Positions 26,400 through 35,373 of a stretch of 46,614 nucleotides of DNA are shown one piece after another (position 1 is the first letter of the stretch; each line of letters starts with the position of its first letter). Source of the DNA: Candidatus Gastranaerophilales bacterium. GTDB taxonomy: Bacteria > Cyanobacteriota > Vampirovibrionia > Gastranaerophilales > Gastranaerophilaceae. Made by a program: the position numbers and the translations under genes. The DNA lies in the NCBI GenBank assembly GCA_944326455.1, contig CALVEA010000017.1:1-46614 (forward strand), in the 5' to 3' direction. Below the pieces are notes generated by a model. It ran no database searches. It worked only from the letters and a program-made list of their open reading frames with translations, and was not told where the DNA came from.

Positions 26400-27215
26400 T
26401 TATTCCTGCATTAAAGTTAAAAAAACTATTTCCGGAGGATTAAGAAGCCTAAATCTGCTTAAGGTTCCTATTCCGGAAGTTATGTAAAGAGTTTTATTAT
26501 TTTGTTTTATTAATCCTTTTGCAAAAGCTTTCCCATGCACAGACGGAACAAAAGGAGGTCCGAATAACGGAAGAACAACTTCTCCGCCATGAGTATGTCC
26601 GCTCAAAGTCAAAGAAGTTTTATCCGGAGCGGAGTCAAAAGCATCGGGATTGTGAGAAAGTAAGATTGTTGGCGTATTAATTTTTCCAACGGTCTTTTTA
26701 ACATCAACATTATCAAACCACCAGTCACCAACGCCGCAAATTTTAATTTTTTTAGTATTAAAAAATATATAATCGGATTCATTAACCAAAAGTTTAATAT
26801 TGGTATCTTTAAGAATACTTTTTACCACCCCCGGGGGATTGTAATCGTGATTTCCCAGTATTGCATAAACCCCGCACGGAGCTTTGAGCTGGTTCAAGGC
26901 GGCTGAAATATCTTTATGAGGAATTTTGGAAGATTCTATAAGTACAGCATCAAAATCCCCAAGTATTACAATTAAATCCGGATTTTGCGAATTTATCATT
27001 TTTACAATTTTTTTAACTTTTTCAAGATTAATTTTCTTCGCTCCGATATGTAAATCGGAAACGACCGCAACATTTAACCCGTTTAAACTGCAATCCCAAT
27101 TTGCCAGGTAAATAGTTTCATTTTTTGTAACCAAACAAGCCGGTTCAACAAAGTACGAATATACAAAAACAATAACAGCTGCCAATACAAAAAATTTGCC
27201 AAATTTCTTTTTCAT
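26400..27215 (-). CDS. Membrane-anchored metallophosphoesterase (YkuE-like)
   Basis: The protein has 271 aa. One N-terminal hydrophobic segment (about 8-22) is followed by all five calcineurin-type metal motifs: SDLHIG, GDFD, GNHDY, SHNPD and SGHTHGG. The family includes YkuE and LpxG-like phosphodiesterases; a role in lipid A or phospholipid metabolism is possible but unproven. No ribosome site precedes the ATG; TATGCT lies 11 bases upstream, so the leader may be only about 4 nt. It is the last host gene before the phage region. Confidence 0.88.
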   Translation of the reverse strand: MKKKFGKFFVLAAVIVFVYSYFVEPACLVTKNETIYLANWDCSLNGLNVAVVSDLHIGAKKINLEKVKKIVKMINSQNPDLIVILGDFDAVLIESSKIPHKDISAALNQLKAPCGVYAILGNHDYNPPGVVKSILKDTNIKLLVNESDYIFFNTKKIKICGVGDWWFDNVDVKKTVGKINTPTILLSHNPDAFDSAPDKTSLTLSGHTHGGEVVLPLFGPPFVPSVHGKAFAKGLIKQNNKTLYITSGIGTLSRFRLLNPPEIVFLTLMQE

Positions 27216-27245
27216 AAAACCAGCTTAGCATAACTACACCCAAAT

Positions 27246-27279
27246 AACAAAAAACGGGTTAGAAATATACCCCTACCCG
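27246..27279 (-). terminator. Terminator at the end of the phage late operon
   Basis: Leftward, CGGGTAG... pairs with CTAACCCG (one bulge), followed by TTTTTTG. The 5' arm overlaps the terminase stop codon. It marks the end of the phage transcript next to host DNA. No obvious attachment core could be identified here. Confidence 0.7.
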
Positions 27280-28574
27280 CGAAGTCTCCAGTAGTATTCA
27301 ACCAGATAGCTTATTGCATCAAACGGGTGTTCCAGAAATTTAGACTCCCTGTTGCTTTTAATCTGGGTATGAGTCGGAACATCTACAATACTCGTTCCTT
27401 CTTTGAATGAAAGGTTGTAAATATTATAAAGAATCCATTTACATCTTCTCGGGTCGACAAAAAGATGACGTTCATTATTTGAGTTTTTAACCCGTGCATT
27501 AAAAGCGGAAATTCTGCTCAAAATTGGCGGATTATAATCACGGAGCTTGAATTTAACATCTTCATACCCGTGATTTTTAAGCGCATTTTTTATAATCGCA
27601 TAATTTGTATACTCGCTCTGGGTGCTTCTGTTATCGCCTGACGCATCTCCGTTAATTATTATAGAAGATTTGTGGTTAGGATACCGCCTTAAGAATTCAT
27701 CTATACACTGCTGGGTTGTCGTTTTTTCAATAACTATTTCATCAAAAAAGTAAACATTCTCATCATCTTTGTGAGCGAGCGCCCAGCACATAGGGTCAAC
27801 GTTAAAATCACATGTAAGATGAAGGGGCAAATTTGGATTATATTTAAGTTTGAGTTTATTTTCTTCTCCAAACCCTTTTACTACAAGCCCGGACGAATAA
27901 TCTCCGAACTCACCAAGAACATTGATTTTATAATATTCTTCATCAAAGCTCTCTTTCATAGATTCTATAAAATGCGGGGGTAAATATATATTGTTTGTTG
28001 TGGGGGCGATAATCAGGCGGTAATTCTCTTTAGAATGTTCAACAAACCTTTGCCAAATCCAGCCTTTATCAGACTGAGGATTTGTATGCCCAAATAGTCT
28101 GTAGCGAAAATCCACCCAGTTTTTACCCCGGTAAGTATTCCTTAACCTTCCTAAAAGCTGCTTAAACGAAGAATCACTAATCTGAGAAGCCTCTTCAATT
28201 TCCGCCCAGTGAAGATTAAGGGATTTAAATTTTTCAGGATCTTCAAGTGCAGAAAAGAGGATTTCAGAACCGTTTGAAAACTTTATAACTTTATCAATCT
28301 TATTGTAAACATAATCCTTATCGGGCTGATATCCTAATTCATCAAGGTGCTCAAGGTAACTTACAAGAGTTGTCTTTCTCACAAGTTCATACTCTTTTGC
28401 CCCGACCAGCCCTCTGGAGCCGGGATACTTTTTTGCAAGAAGTATCCCCAAAAGCGAACCGCACCAGGTTTTGCCGCTTCCGTATCCGCCCTGATAAATT
28501 GCTACATCAAGCTGATTGGAATGCGGTATTTCTATAAATTCTCTCTGTTTATCCAATAATTTATATCTAACCAT
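27273..28574 (-). CDS. Phage terminase large subunit
   Basis: The protein has 433 aa. The N-terminal ATPase has Walker A GGYGSGKT (residues 29-36) and a Walker B-like hydrophobic-acidic stretch ending EIEEAS. The C-terminal RNase H-like nuclease has acidic clusters in TCDFNVDPM, NGDASGDNRST and HPFDAISY. It powers DNA packaging and cuts concatemers. The start overlaps the preceding gene by 8 bases. It is the last gene of the leftward phage operon, whereas the small terminase normally lies before the large one; no small subunit was recognised. Confidence 0.92.
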   Translation of the reverse strand: MVRYKLLDKQREFIEIPHSNQLDVAIYQGGYGSGKTWCGSLLGILLAKKYPGSRGLVGAKEYELVRKTTLVSYLEHLDELGYQPDKDYVYNKIDKVIKFSNGSEILFSALEDPEKFKSLNLHWAEIEEASQISDSSFKQLLGRLRNTYRGKNWVDFRYRLFGHTNPQSDKGWIWQRFVEHSKENYRLIIAPTTNNIYLPPHFIESMKESFDEEYYKINVLGEFGDYSSGLVVKGFGEENKLKLKYNPNLPLHLTCDFNVDPMCWALAHKDDENVYFFDEIVIEKTTTQQCIDEFLRRYPNHKSSIIINGDASGDNRSTQSEYTNYAIIKNALKNHGYEDVKFKLRDYNPPILSRISAFNARVKNSNNERHLFVDPRRCKWILYNIYNLSFKEGTSIVDVPTHTQIKSNRESKFLEHPFDAISYLVEYYWRLRG

Positions 28575-29061
28575 TTTTAACTACAGCTCCCTTCTGACCG
28601 GTTTTTCTCCAGCCGCAAAACAACTTCTGAAAACAGTTGACAGAATATTTCATAAAAAATCGTTTTACAGGAAAAACATCAGAAGCTTCCAAAAGCGCAT
28701 TAAAAACTTCGGTAGAAAATATTCTGTCATTATCTATATAAGAATGGTTCTCACATAAGATATCGTGTACAAGTGCTGCGATTAAAAAACTGTTGTCCGT
28801 ATTGGAACCTATTACACGCCAAAAAAGACGGGGTATGGAAGCCCCGTCATAACAATAACCTTTTGGTATTATGAAATTGTAAGTTTTATCCTTTTTGTAA
28901 TCAACAAGCCGAACTTTCAATGTCTTTTTATTAATAAAAGGGTACTTTTCTATTGATTTTATTTCCTCTTTGGTCATAGAAGGAAGAGAGTATCTTATTG
29001 CAACATAAGGAACTCTGTCAAAGAAAATCCCCGCGTTTTTATTTGAATACCACTCAATCAT
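28567..29061 (-). CDS. DUF1353 family phage protein
   Basis: The protein has 164 aa. GYCYDGASIPRLFWRVIG followed by ALVHDILCE is the DUF1353 signature, seen in many tailed phages near tail or lysis genes. Biochemical role unknown to me. GGAGGT precedes the ATG, and the 3' end overlaps the terminase start. Confidence 0.8.
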   Translation of the reverse strand: MIEWYSNKNAGIFFDRVPYVAIRYSLPSMTKEEIKSIEKYPFINKKTLKVRLVDYKKDKTYNFIIPKGYCYDGASIPRLFWRVIGSNTDNSFLIAALVHDILCENHSYIDNDRIFSTEVFNALLEASDVFPVKRFFMKYSVNCFQKLFCGWRKTGQKGAVVKNG

Positions 29062-29076
29062 TTTAATAAATACCTC

Positions 29077-29316
29077 CTATTCTTGAAGCTGCGGCAAGGG
29101 TTCTAAAACTTTACCGTTCACCTGAACAATTATGCAAAACCGGTTATTTTTTACACTCTGGCGCTGTGTGTTTTCTAAAGCCGGCTGTTTTTGCACAGAG
29201 ATTGAAGCCCTGTTATCATCAAATTTCTGTTCAGGTTGAATTGTATTTAATCCTTCTTCCGCCATTACCGGCAGCATAAAATTTATAATTATTAAAAAGC
29301 TTAAAAGTTTTTTCAT
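29077..29316 (-). CDS. Small secreted or lipid-free periplasmic phage protein (79 aa)
   Basis: A signal peptide (MKKLLSFLIIINFMLPVMA) is followed by a polar, Gln- and Asn-rich chain of about 60 residues with one Cys. The start overlaps the upstream stop (ATGA) and GAGGAA provides the ribosome site. Position and exported nature would fit a spanin-like or lysis accessory protein, but no lipobox or transmembrane pair is seen. Function unassigned. Confidence 0.6.
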   Translation of the reverse strand: MKKLLSFLIIINFMLPVMAEEGLNTIQPEQKFDDNRASISVQKQPALENTQRQSVKNNRFCIIVQVNGKVLEPLPQLQE

Positions 29317-29813
29317 AATTCCTCGCTTTCATTTGCACTATCTTCTGTTTCAGAATCCGGCAATTCAACATCTTCACCGTTGCCTTTTCTGAAAATATAA
29401 TCCAGCTGCTCCGCTGTAACACCAATCTGAGCTGCCATAATATCTAAAAGAGGATTGGAGCGCTCAAGTTCTACGCACAAATCCCACTCTAGCTGAGCCT
29501 GTTCATTAGTAGAAATAAGTGTTTTAAGTTGAGAATACGTTATTCCCATTTCCTGCAGGGCAAGAGCAAAAATTCTTTTTGTTAAAGTTAGCTTACTTAT
29601 TCTTTCCGCTTCTTTTTGCGCCTGCACTTCTTCATAGTTGGGATTATCAATTACGGTTTCTGTTTCTTCATCCCAAACATATTTTTCAGGGTTTTCAATA
29701 AAATTATTATATTCTAGTTCATTAACTACAAAACTATAAATATTTTCATCAATTATTTTAGCTTGCCCTGAACCATTTATCTTATTGTTTTCTATATAAA
29801 TATAATAAGTCAT
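29313..29813 (-). CDS. Phage tail-associated protein (tail fibre assembly-like)
   Basis: The protein has 166 aa. A beta-rich start (MTYYIYIENNKI) is followed by helices and an acidic Ser/Glu tail. The pattern of a small acidic protein just after a very large tail-fibre gene, with NPNYEEVQAQKEAE, resembles tail fibre assembly chaperones. Assignment rests on position and style. AAGGTGA precedes the ATG. Confidence 0.45.
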   Translation of the reverse strand: MTYYIYIENNKINGSGQAKIIDENIYSFVVNELEYNNFIENPEKYVWDEETETVIDNPNYEEVQAQKEAERISKLTLTKRIFALALQEMGITYSQLKTLISTNEQAQLEWDLCVELERSNPLLDIMAAQIGVTAEQLDYIFRKGNGEDVELPDSETEDSANESEEL

Positions 29814-32800
29814 TTATCTCACCTTCCTATAAGCTGATACTGCAAGTTCAAAGGTTGCAGTATCACCTGCGCTTGTATTTGTTACTTTGATATTCCTGTC
29901 TACTCCCACTGGCATAAGCACCGAGCCTATTACATACATTGCTCTGGCAGCTGGAGTTTGAGCTGCAACAAAAGGATAACTTGTTGGTATTACGGATGTG
30001 GTTAGATTTAAACGCGCGGTATCTCCGGCAGTAGCGCCTGTTGTAACCCTACCTATAAACAATACCTCATATATATTTCCATCGTTTGGTAAATATTCGC
30101 TCAAACTATATGTTCTACTTTGCCCGGCGGTAAAAGAAACGCCGGTAAAAATTACAGAGTAAGAACCTGCCCAAACACCGTCAATCTCTGTCTTATCTGC
30201 TTTTGTTTCCGCTATCCTTCCGGCGTCAATAAGGTTAGCATTTTGGACTGTTTCGCCGGTGTAGTAATAAAGAGAGCCGTTACCCTGCGCCGCTCTGACA
30301 TTTAAGTTATAGGATACCGTAGGAGTAGTAGAATTTACAGAATTTATATGCAGTGTCAAAGTTTGATTTCTCTGCATAAAGAGTATATCACTATTTTGGT
30401 TTGTTAAACTTCCAAAGGTTTGTGTATATGCGACTCGTCCATCTATATATCCAACTACAGCCGAATTAACTAAAGTCATACCAAATGTTCTTAATGTAAC
30501 ATAGCAATTTTTAGGGGCTGTATAAACAGAAACCGGCTCCGGTGAAGAAATTGTTAAATTGCCGGAAACATGTATCAAATTATCACTCGGCAAATCTTCA
30601 CTACCATCCAGCAGCGGCAATCTGAAAGTTTCATCCGAAGTATTTATGACATAATCGTAGTCTGAGTAATCCTCTGTTGAAAACTTTACCCCGTTTGTCA
30701 TTCCGCTCCACCAGCGAGAACCGTTGATATTGATGTAACATTCGTTGAGGTCAATTGTGCCGAGCCAAGGCTTAACTCGCGAGCCGCCTTGATTATCATT
30801 ACCAATTATCATAGGCTGGCTCCAATCTATGGTAGCCAATGCTTCACTTTCCTGTAACACCCAATCTGCCTCTTCGGAAGTTTTTAAGTAAAATGAGGCT
30901 GTTGTACCATCCCACGTTCCTTTAAGCCAATACGTTGTGTTTGGAAGAGCAGGCGATAAAGAATGAAAACTCGTTCCCCAGCTTGTTGAAGTATTTGCAA
31001 CAGAAAAACTTAAACCTATTGTACTTGTATCAGATGCACTACTATTCATTCCCAACTGCGGACTTGTATAATTAGCCGGTTGTCCGGTTATTATTTGGTC
31101 TTCTTCAGTGGCAACGCTATCGCCCGTTGTAACCTTAAATACCATCTCAAAGCTGGTTACATTTGTTGGTACGCTGTTAATTTGAGCATAGATATTATCT
31201 CCAAACCCGCTTAACACCCCGTTAGTATTGCTGACATTACCAACAAACTCAACGTTCGGAGTATCCGCCGGTAATGTTTCAGGGTTATTCTTTTCCTGCA
31301 AAAGCCAATTGTAGTAATCCGGATAAACAGCCTTAGAGTTCCATTGCCCCGCAGATTTTAACCAGCTTAAATTATTCGGTTCCGCTTCAAAATACTGTGA
31401 CATTCCTAAAAAGAACGGATTGTTAAGCTCAATTTCGTTTGTTATATCTGCTTGTGTTTCCTGACCTGTAGCTATCTGGATGAAGTAAGGGTATTGAATT
31501 TGTTCTTGTTGAACAGTAGAAGAATTTCCGTAGATAGGATTTGAATCGGAAGCATCAAACGAATAAGTATCGTCAAAATAATTAGAACCGCCATTTCGCC
31601 CCCCATAACCAATCTTCGTTTTTTGTAAAGTCAATGCTCCTGATGCGTTATCACTTGCCAACATCTGACTTAAGAAAAAAGACCCTGTAATATTAGGCAA
31701 CCCGGTTTCTACAATTTCTCCGAGCTTGGTCATATCAGTCAAACCTTGAATAGGCATAACGATTTTAGGAAGACGAACAGAGGAAAGTACATCTATCATT
31801 TGTTTTTTAACTATTGCGCCGCCTCCATTCTTATTGTACTCTGTAGCGGCGGTTTTATCTGTAGTTATAGTATATGTAGTATCAGAAACCACAACGTCAG
31901 TTATAAGTTCTGTATTTTGCGGAACCCCCAAACTATTTGCATCACAATGGTATAAATATCCGCCTTTCATCGGGACATCCCCCTCAAAATATATAAGCAG
32001 CGGACTACTTTCGGGATAACCTAATCCATAACAAGCAACAGCTTCAAAGAGTGGTAAAGTTTCTCCGCCAAACACACTAAATGTTATGGAGAAATTGTAA
32101 CTATCTCCAGCCCTATTTGTTATCGTTATATTATTTCCTTCCTGACTGTAGCTATAGACAGTCCAGCCGGCATACATATCTCCGATTTCTCCTGTTGCAG
32201 GATTATAAATATATACTTGGTCACCTGCCATAATAGCATCAGGCGCCTTGGGTACACAATAAACGTTACAGGACATTTCATCATACGTTCCTGCATAATT
32301 CACTCGACCAAATATAACAATACCGCTTGCCGGAGCTTCTATAACAGCAGCTTCTTGTTCAAATTGTTGAGCAAACTTTCCGCATTGCCCGCCGACAGAA
32401 CTTTCCGCTATAGTTTGCCACTCTTCTTCTGTACATACTAATGAAGGATAGAGCAAAGCCGCTGATTGCAGCTTATTTACAAATTCTTGGGTATTGGAAT
32501 TAACATCTAAAACAGAGCCGTTTAAATACCTTCTCAGCCCCTTTGTTTCGTCAATCCCCAAAGGTGCAATACCTATATCTCCCACTTCCAAGCCGGAACT
32601 TATTTTATCCCAATAAACATCTGAGCCGTCTGTCTTTAAATACATATCTTCACAATTTTCTCTGGATGGCAAAACATCAAGTTCGTTCAAAGCGGATTCC
32701 ATTTCGGATTCTTTTACATATAATGAATCATTTTGAAGTTCGCTTACCTTCACCGGCAACTCGCTTTTTAGAGCATAATCTTCCAGAGAATCCTCTAACG

Positions 32801-33050
32801 CATTAAATTGTTCTACCGTAATATCTGCATTATTTTCAGCGTAATATTGTGACTGTTCCATAAATTTTTTTGCTTCATTTTTGTACTCTTCCGCCAGCCC
32901 TGCATAATACTCCGCCTTGTTATTTGTAAGGTCTATTGTTTTTTGAGTTTTATTTGTACTAACTTTTAAACCGTTTACACAAGCACAATTCTCCGGTGCT
33001 TTTATATTTTGAGATGATTTGAATCCGACATTAATTTTATTCTTCGACAT
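29814..33050 (-). CDS. Phage tail fibre / receptor-binding protein (1078 aa)
   Basis: A short N-terminal virion-attachment-like region and a helical stretch (about 40-115) are followed by repeated beta domains. Around residues 605-760 there is a LamG/concanavalin-like sandwich (FEMVFKV, WLKGTWDGTTASFYL), and around 790 YDYVINTSDETFRLPLLDG, a collar-type motif. Ser, Thr, Asn and Gly dominate. It is most likely the host-recognition fibre. It overlaps the upstream gene by 14 bases, with GGGGGGAG as ribosome site. Confidence 0.75.
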   Translation of the reverse strand: MSKNKINVGFKSSQNIKAPENCACVNGLKVSTNKTQKTIDLTNNKAEYYAGLAEEYKNEAKKFMEQSQYYAENNADITVEQFNALEDSLEDYALKSELPVKVSELQNDSLYVKESEMESALNELDVLPSRENCEDMYLKTDGSDVYWDKISSGLEVGDIGIAPLGIDETKGLRRYLNGSVLDVNSNTQEFVNKLQSAALLYPSLVCTEEEWQTIAESSVGGQCGKFAQQFEQEAAVIEAPASGIVIFGRVNYAGTYDEMSCNVYCVPKAPDAIMAGDQVYIYNPATGEIGDMYAGWTVYSYSQEGNNITITNRAGDSYNFSITFSVFGGETLPLFEAVACYGLGYPESSPLLIYFEGDVPMKGGYLYHCDANSLGVPQNTELITDVVVSDTTYTITTDKTAATEYNKNGGGAIVKKQMIDVLSSVRLPKIVMPIQGLTDMTKLGEIVETGLPNITGSFFLSQMLASDNASGALTLQKTKIGYGGRNGGSNYFDDTYSFDASDSNPIYGNSSTVQQEQIQYPYFIQIATGQETQADITNEIELNNPFFLGMSQYFEAEPNNLSWLKSAGQWNSKAVYPDYYNWLLQEKNNPETLPADTPNVEFVGNVSNTNGVLSGFGDNIYAQINSVPTNVTSFEMVFKVTTGDSVATEEDQIITGQPANYTSPQLGMNSSASDTSTIGLSFSVANTSTSWGTSFHSLSPALPNTTYWLKGTWDGTTASFYLKTSEEADWVLQESEALATIDWSQPMIIGNDNQGGSRVKPWLGTIDLNECYININGSRWWSGMTNGVKFSTEDYSDYDYVINTSDETFRLPLLDGSEDLPSDNLIHVSGNLTISSPEPVSVYTAPKNCYVTLRTFGMTLVNSAVVGYIDGRVAYTQTFGSLTNQNSDILFMQRNQTLTLHINSVNSTTPTVSYNLNVRAAQGNGSLYYYTGETVQNANLIDAGRIAETKADKTEIDGVWAGSYSVIFTGVSFTAGQSRTYSLSEYLPNDGNIYEVLFIGRVTTGATAGDTARLNLTTSVIPTSYPFVAAQTPAARAMYVIGSVLMPVGVDRNIKVTNTSAGDTATFELAVSAYRKVR

Positions 33051-33423
33051 ATTCTCCCCCCTTTACTTTTCTCGGATAAACAAGAATTCTGTTTAAATCT
33101 CCATAACCGCAATTTGCAACAAATAATGTATCCTCAGTTAAATCTTCGGGCTGACATGCTTTTATTCCGTAATAATAAACCTCAAAAGGTTTATTTTGCG
33201 GAACTGTCAATAGATTTGTATAATCAGATGTAAGAATAAAAGATACCGTATCGGATTTACTTACCGAAACTTGCAGCTCGTTTCCGATAATATTTCGTTT
33301 TGAGTCCTGAATTGCAAAATAAACAGTATAACTTTTTGTTTTATCTAAACCTGAAACAACAATTTCGCCGCTATCTCCTTGATAAATAGAGATAGTTCCG
33401 TCATTCTCTATTATTAAACTCAT
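33037..33423 (-). CDS. Phage baseplate/tail protein (BppU-like N-terminal fold)
   Basis: The protein has 128 aa and is almost all beta. It opens DGTISIYQGDSGEIVVSGLD, similar in style to the small beta-sandwich domains at the N-termini of baseplate upper proteins. Located between other tail genes, with GGAGGAAATT upstream of the ATG. Specific role unknown. Confidence 0.55.
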   Translation of the reverse strand: MSLIIENDGTISIYQGDSGEIVVSGLDKTKSYTVYFAIQDSKRNIIGNELQVSVSKSDTVSFILTSDYTNLLTVPQNKPFEVYYYGIKACQPEDLTEDTLFVANCGYGDLNRILVYPRKVKGGEYVEE

Positions 33424-33432
33424 AATTTCCTC

Positions 33433-33906
33433 CTAACCTTCCCAATCAGTAACCGTTTGCATTAAACATTCCTGAATAAATTCAGAATCAGCCGGTTTTA
33501 TTTCCTGAAGAGTTTTTATATATTCATCACTTAATTCCTGTGTAAAATCCGGAAGTTTATAAGTTAAAATATCAACATTTACTCCCATTTCCAGCCCGGC
33601 TTTAATTTGGAGCAGCAAATCCGAAAGAAAATTCCGGGTACTCCCGTCTTTCATCCGAACCTCTCTTCTTATCCAGCCAAGAGAAGTATTAAAGAATTCT
33701 TTTTCAAAAGCTTCCTGTCTGTAATTTGCCAATTTTTGGAGATATTGCTCTGTCTCCAGTTTTTCAGCCAAATACCATTTCCCATCAAAACCCTGAGCCA
33801 CATCCAATTTTTGCATACCTACAGATTCGTAAAAAGTATCATTGCTTCCGATACCAACATCACAAAGTCCGGTTTCGGAATCAGTAATTACAGCATATTT
33901 CAACAT
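33433..33906 (-). CDS. Phage tail protein (DUF4376-like)
   Basis: The protein has 157 aa. It begins with a beta hairpin (MLKYAVITDSETGLCDVGIG) and continues with a helical region including TSLGWIRREVRMKDGSTR. Such proteins accompany tail fibres in many phages. Family assignment is tentative. AGGAGGGAATAATA precedes the ATG. Confidence 0.5.
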   Translation of the reverse strand: MLKYAVITDSETGLCDVGIGSNDTFYESVGMQKLDVAQGFDGKWYLAEKLETEQYLQKLANYRQEAFEKEFFNTSLGWIRREVRMKDGSTRNFLSDLLLQIKAGLEMGVNVDILTYKLPDFTQELSDEYIKTLQEIKPADSEFIQECLMQTVTDWEG

Positions 33907-33921
33907 TATTATTCCCTCCTA

Positions 33922-34440
33922 TTAACTAGCTATCTCATCGACTACAGGTAAAAAATAAACCGCAGTAATATTAACAGCACATGTAACTTTATCATTTTTC
34001 TTAACCGGATACGGCACAAGCTGTGCGGAGTTATCATTTTCATGCCCCCTGTATTTCATATTAACGGTAGTCCCATTAATGGTTAAAGTACCGGAACCTT
34101 GAGCTTGCGGGTTTATAAGTACATACCCGTTAGAAGGAGCCTTATATGAATTTGGTTTGGATATTGATATACAGCCCGACCAATCCGGCAGCATTAAAGC
34201 TGTCATCGTACTGTTATTGGCTGCTTCAATTGATTCTTCCAACTCTTCTTTTGTACTGTCCAAGGTTTCTGACAGTTCTGTTAAATTTGCATTAACTGTT
34301 GCAACATTTGACGAAACAGAAGAGATACTTGTTGTAAAAGAACTTGAAACTTCGGAAATTTTATCATCCAAGTACTGAAAATTTGAATTCATTGTTTCGG
34401 AACTTGCAAGAGAACCGTATTCTATATTTATTAATGCCAT
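33922..34440 (-). CDS. Short phage tail fibre-like protein (172 aa)
   Basis: An N-terminal motif (GSLASSETMNSNFQYLDDKI) typical of fibre attachment domains, a heptad coiled coil (about 25-75), and a beta-rich C-terminal domain (SYKAPSNGYVLINPQAQG) that resembles the C-terminal domain of the big fibre. It is likely a trimeric fibre or adaptor. Its ribosome site, GGAGGA, lies inside the end of the upstream gene (TAATG overlap). Confidence 0.6.
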   Translation of the reverse strand: MALINIEYGSLASSETMNSNFQYLDDKISEVSSSFTTSISSVSSNVATVNANLTELSETLDSTKEELEESIEAANNSTMTALMLPDWSGCISISKPNSYKAPSNGYVLINPQAQGSGTLTINGTTVNMKYRGHENDNSAQLVPYPVKKNDKVTCAVNITAVYFLPVVDEIAS

Positions 34441-34685
34441 TATTTAATTCCTCCTTCCATAATTACGTCATAAATTTTGTCAATTTTCGCCTGCATAATA
34501 TTCAATTGACCTTTAAGATCGTTGTACTGTTCTTTTGTAGAGTATGTTCCAGCTATATCACTAAGAATTTCTCTATGTTTAACTTCCAGGGTTTCGGGGG
34601 TTACAAATAAGTGATATTGGAGCAAAAGAGCGATACAAACCAGTACAATCGGCAAATATTTAAGAATATATTTTTCAAATTCCAT
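34440..34685 (-). CDS. Holin-like / XhlA-type single-pass membrane protein (81 aa)
   Basis: One membrane helix near the N-terminus (about residues 8-28) is followed by a charged coiled coil (EQYNDLKGQLNIMQAKIDKI). Size and layout resemble small phage lysis-associated membrane proteins. A holin normally needs one to three helices and a nearby endolysin; a lysozyme-like gene is several kilobases upstream. The stop overlaps the next gene's start. Confidence 0.5.
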   Translation of the reverse strand: MEFEKYILKYLPIVLVCIALLLQYHLFVTPETLEVKHREILSDIAGTYSTKEQYNDLKGQLNIMQAKIDKIYDVIMEGGIK

Positions 34686-34687
34686 AA

Positions 34688-35311
34688 TTATGCCGCCCCC
34701 GCCGGGTTTCCGCTTCCTACCATAGCGGCTTTAATTGCCATATCCAGTATCTCAGCAGTACTTATACCGGTAGATTTACTTGTTTGGTTTGTAGACGCAT
34801 TACCCTGACTCGTTGACAGGGATTGAGCTTGGTTATTAGATATTACATTATAACCGTTCAAATAATAAGAAAGCAGATTGTTTAGCATATTTGCAGTGTT
34901 TTCCTGTGAATTTGCAAGAAGCTCATTTGCATAATTTGAAATAGCATTATTATTGTTATACGCAAGGTTGTTGTATAAATCTGTTGCTTGCGAAGAACGT
35001 ATCATATTCCGGTTTGAGAGCGGATTTATAATATTGTTTTCCAAGTTCTTTTTTGTCTGAGTATTCAATGTGTTCGTAAAAGCATTTAATTTTGCTTGGT
35101 TTGTAGTTGAATTAAGAGTTGGATTCAAATACTCGTTCAATAACGAACCCATCTGAGCATTTACAGTATTATAAACGGTCTCAAAAGCCGTTCCGGGCTT
35201 AAAAGAGCTGGTTGTCCCGGAATTATTAGTCGTACTCGTAACATACGGATTTGTAGTAGTTGTATTACCATAAGTTGTTGATGTATTTGTTTTATTAGAT
35301 TTGCTTCCCAT
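34688..35311 (-). CDS. Phage virion protein, Asn/Ser/Thr-rich (possible internal/ejected protein)
   Basis: The protein has 207 aa. Residues 1-40 are almost only T, S, N, G; the middle is helical with heavy Asn; the last 25 residues are a hydrophobic, Ala/Gly-rich helix ending PAGAA. This fits a disordered, membrane-active protein packaged in the capsid of podoviruses. It follows the stabilisation protein gene, as ejection proteins do in P22-like phages. Function inferred from place and composition. GAAAGGAATTAATT precedes the ATG. Confidence 0.5.
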   Translation of the reverse strand: MGSKSNKTNTSTTYGNTTTTNPYVTSTTNNSGTTSSFKPGTAFETVYNTVNAQMGSLLNEYLNPTLNSTTNQAKLNAFTNTLNTQTKKNLENNIINPLSNRNMIRSSQATDLYNNLAYNNNNAISNYANELLANSQENTANMLNNLLSYYLNGYNVISNNQAQSLSTSQGNASTNQTSKSTGISTAEILDMAIKAAMVGSGNPAGAA

Positions 35312-35373
35312 AATTAATTCCTTTCCGGGGAAAATAATAAAAACAAGCTTGAAAATTCCCCTTTATTTTCAAG

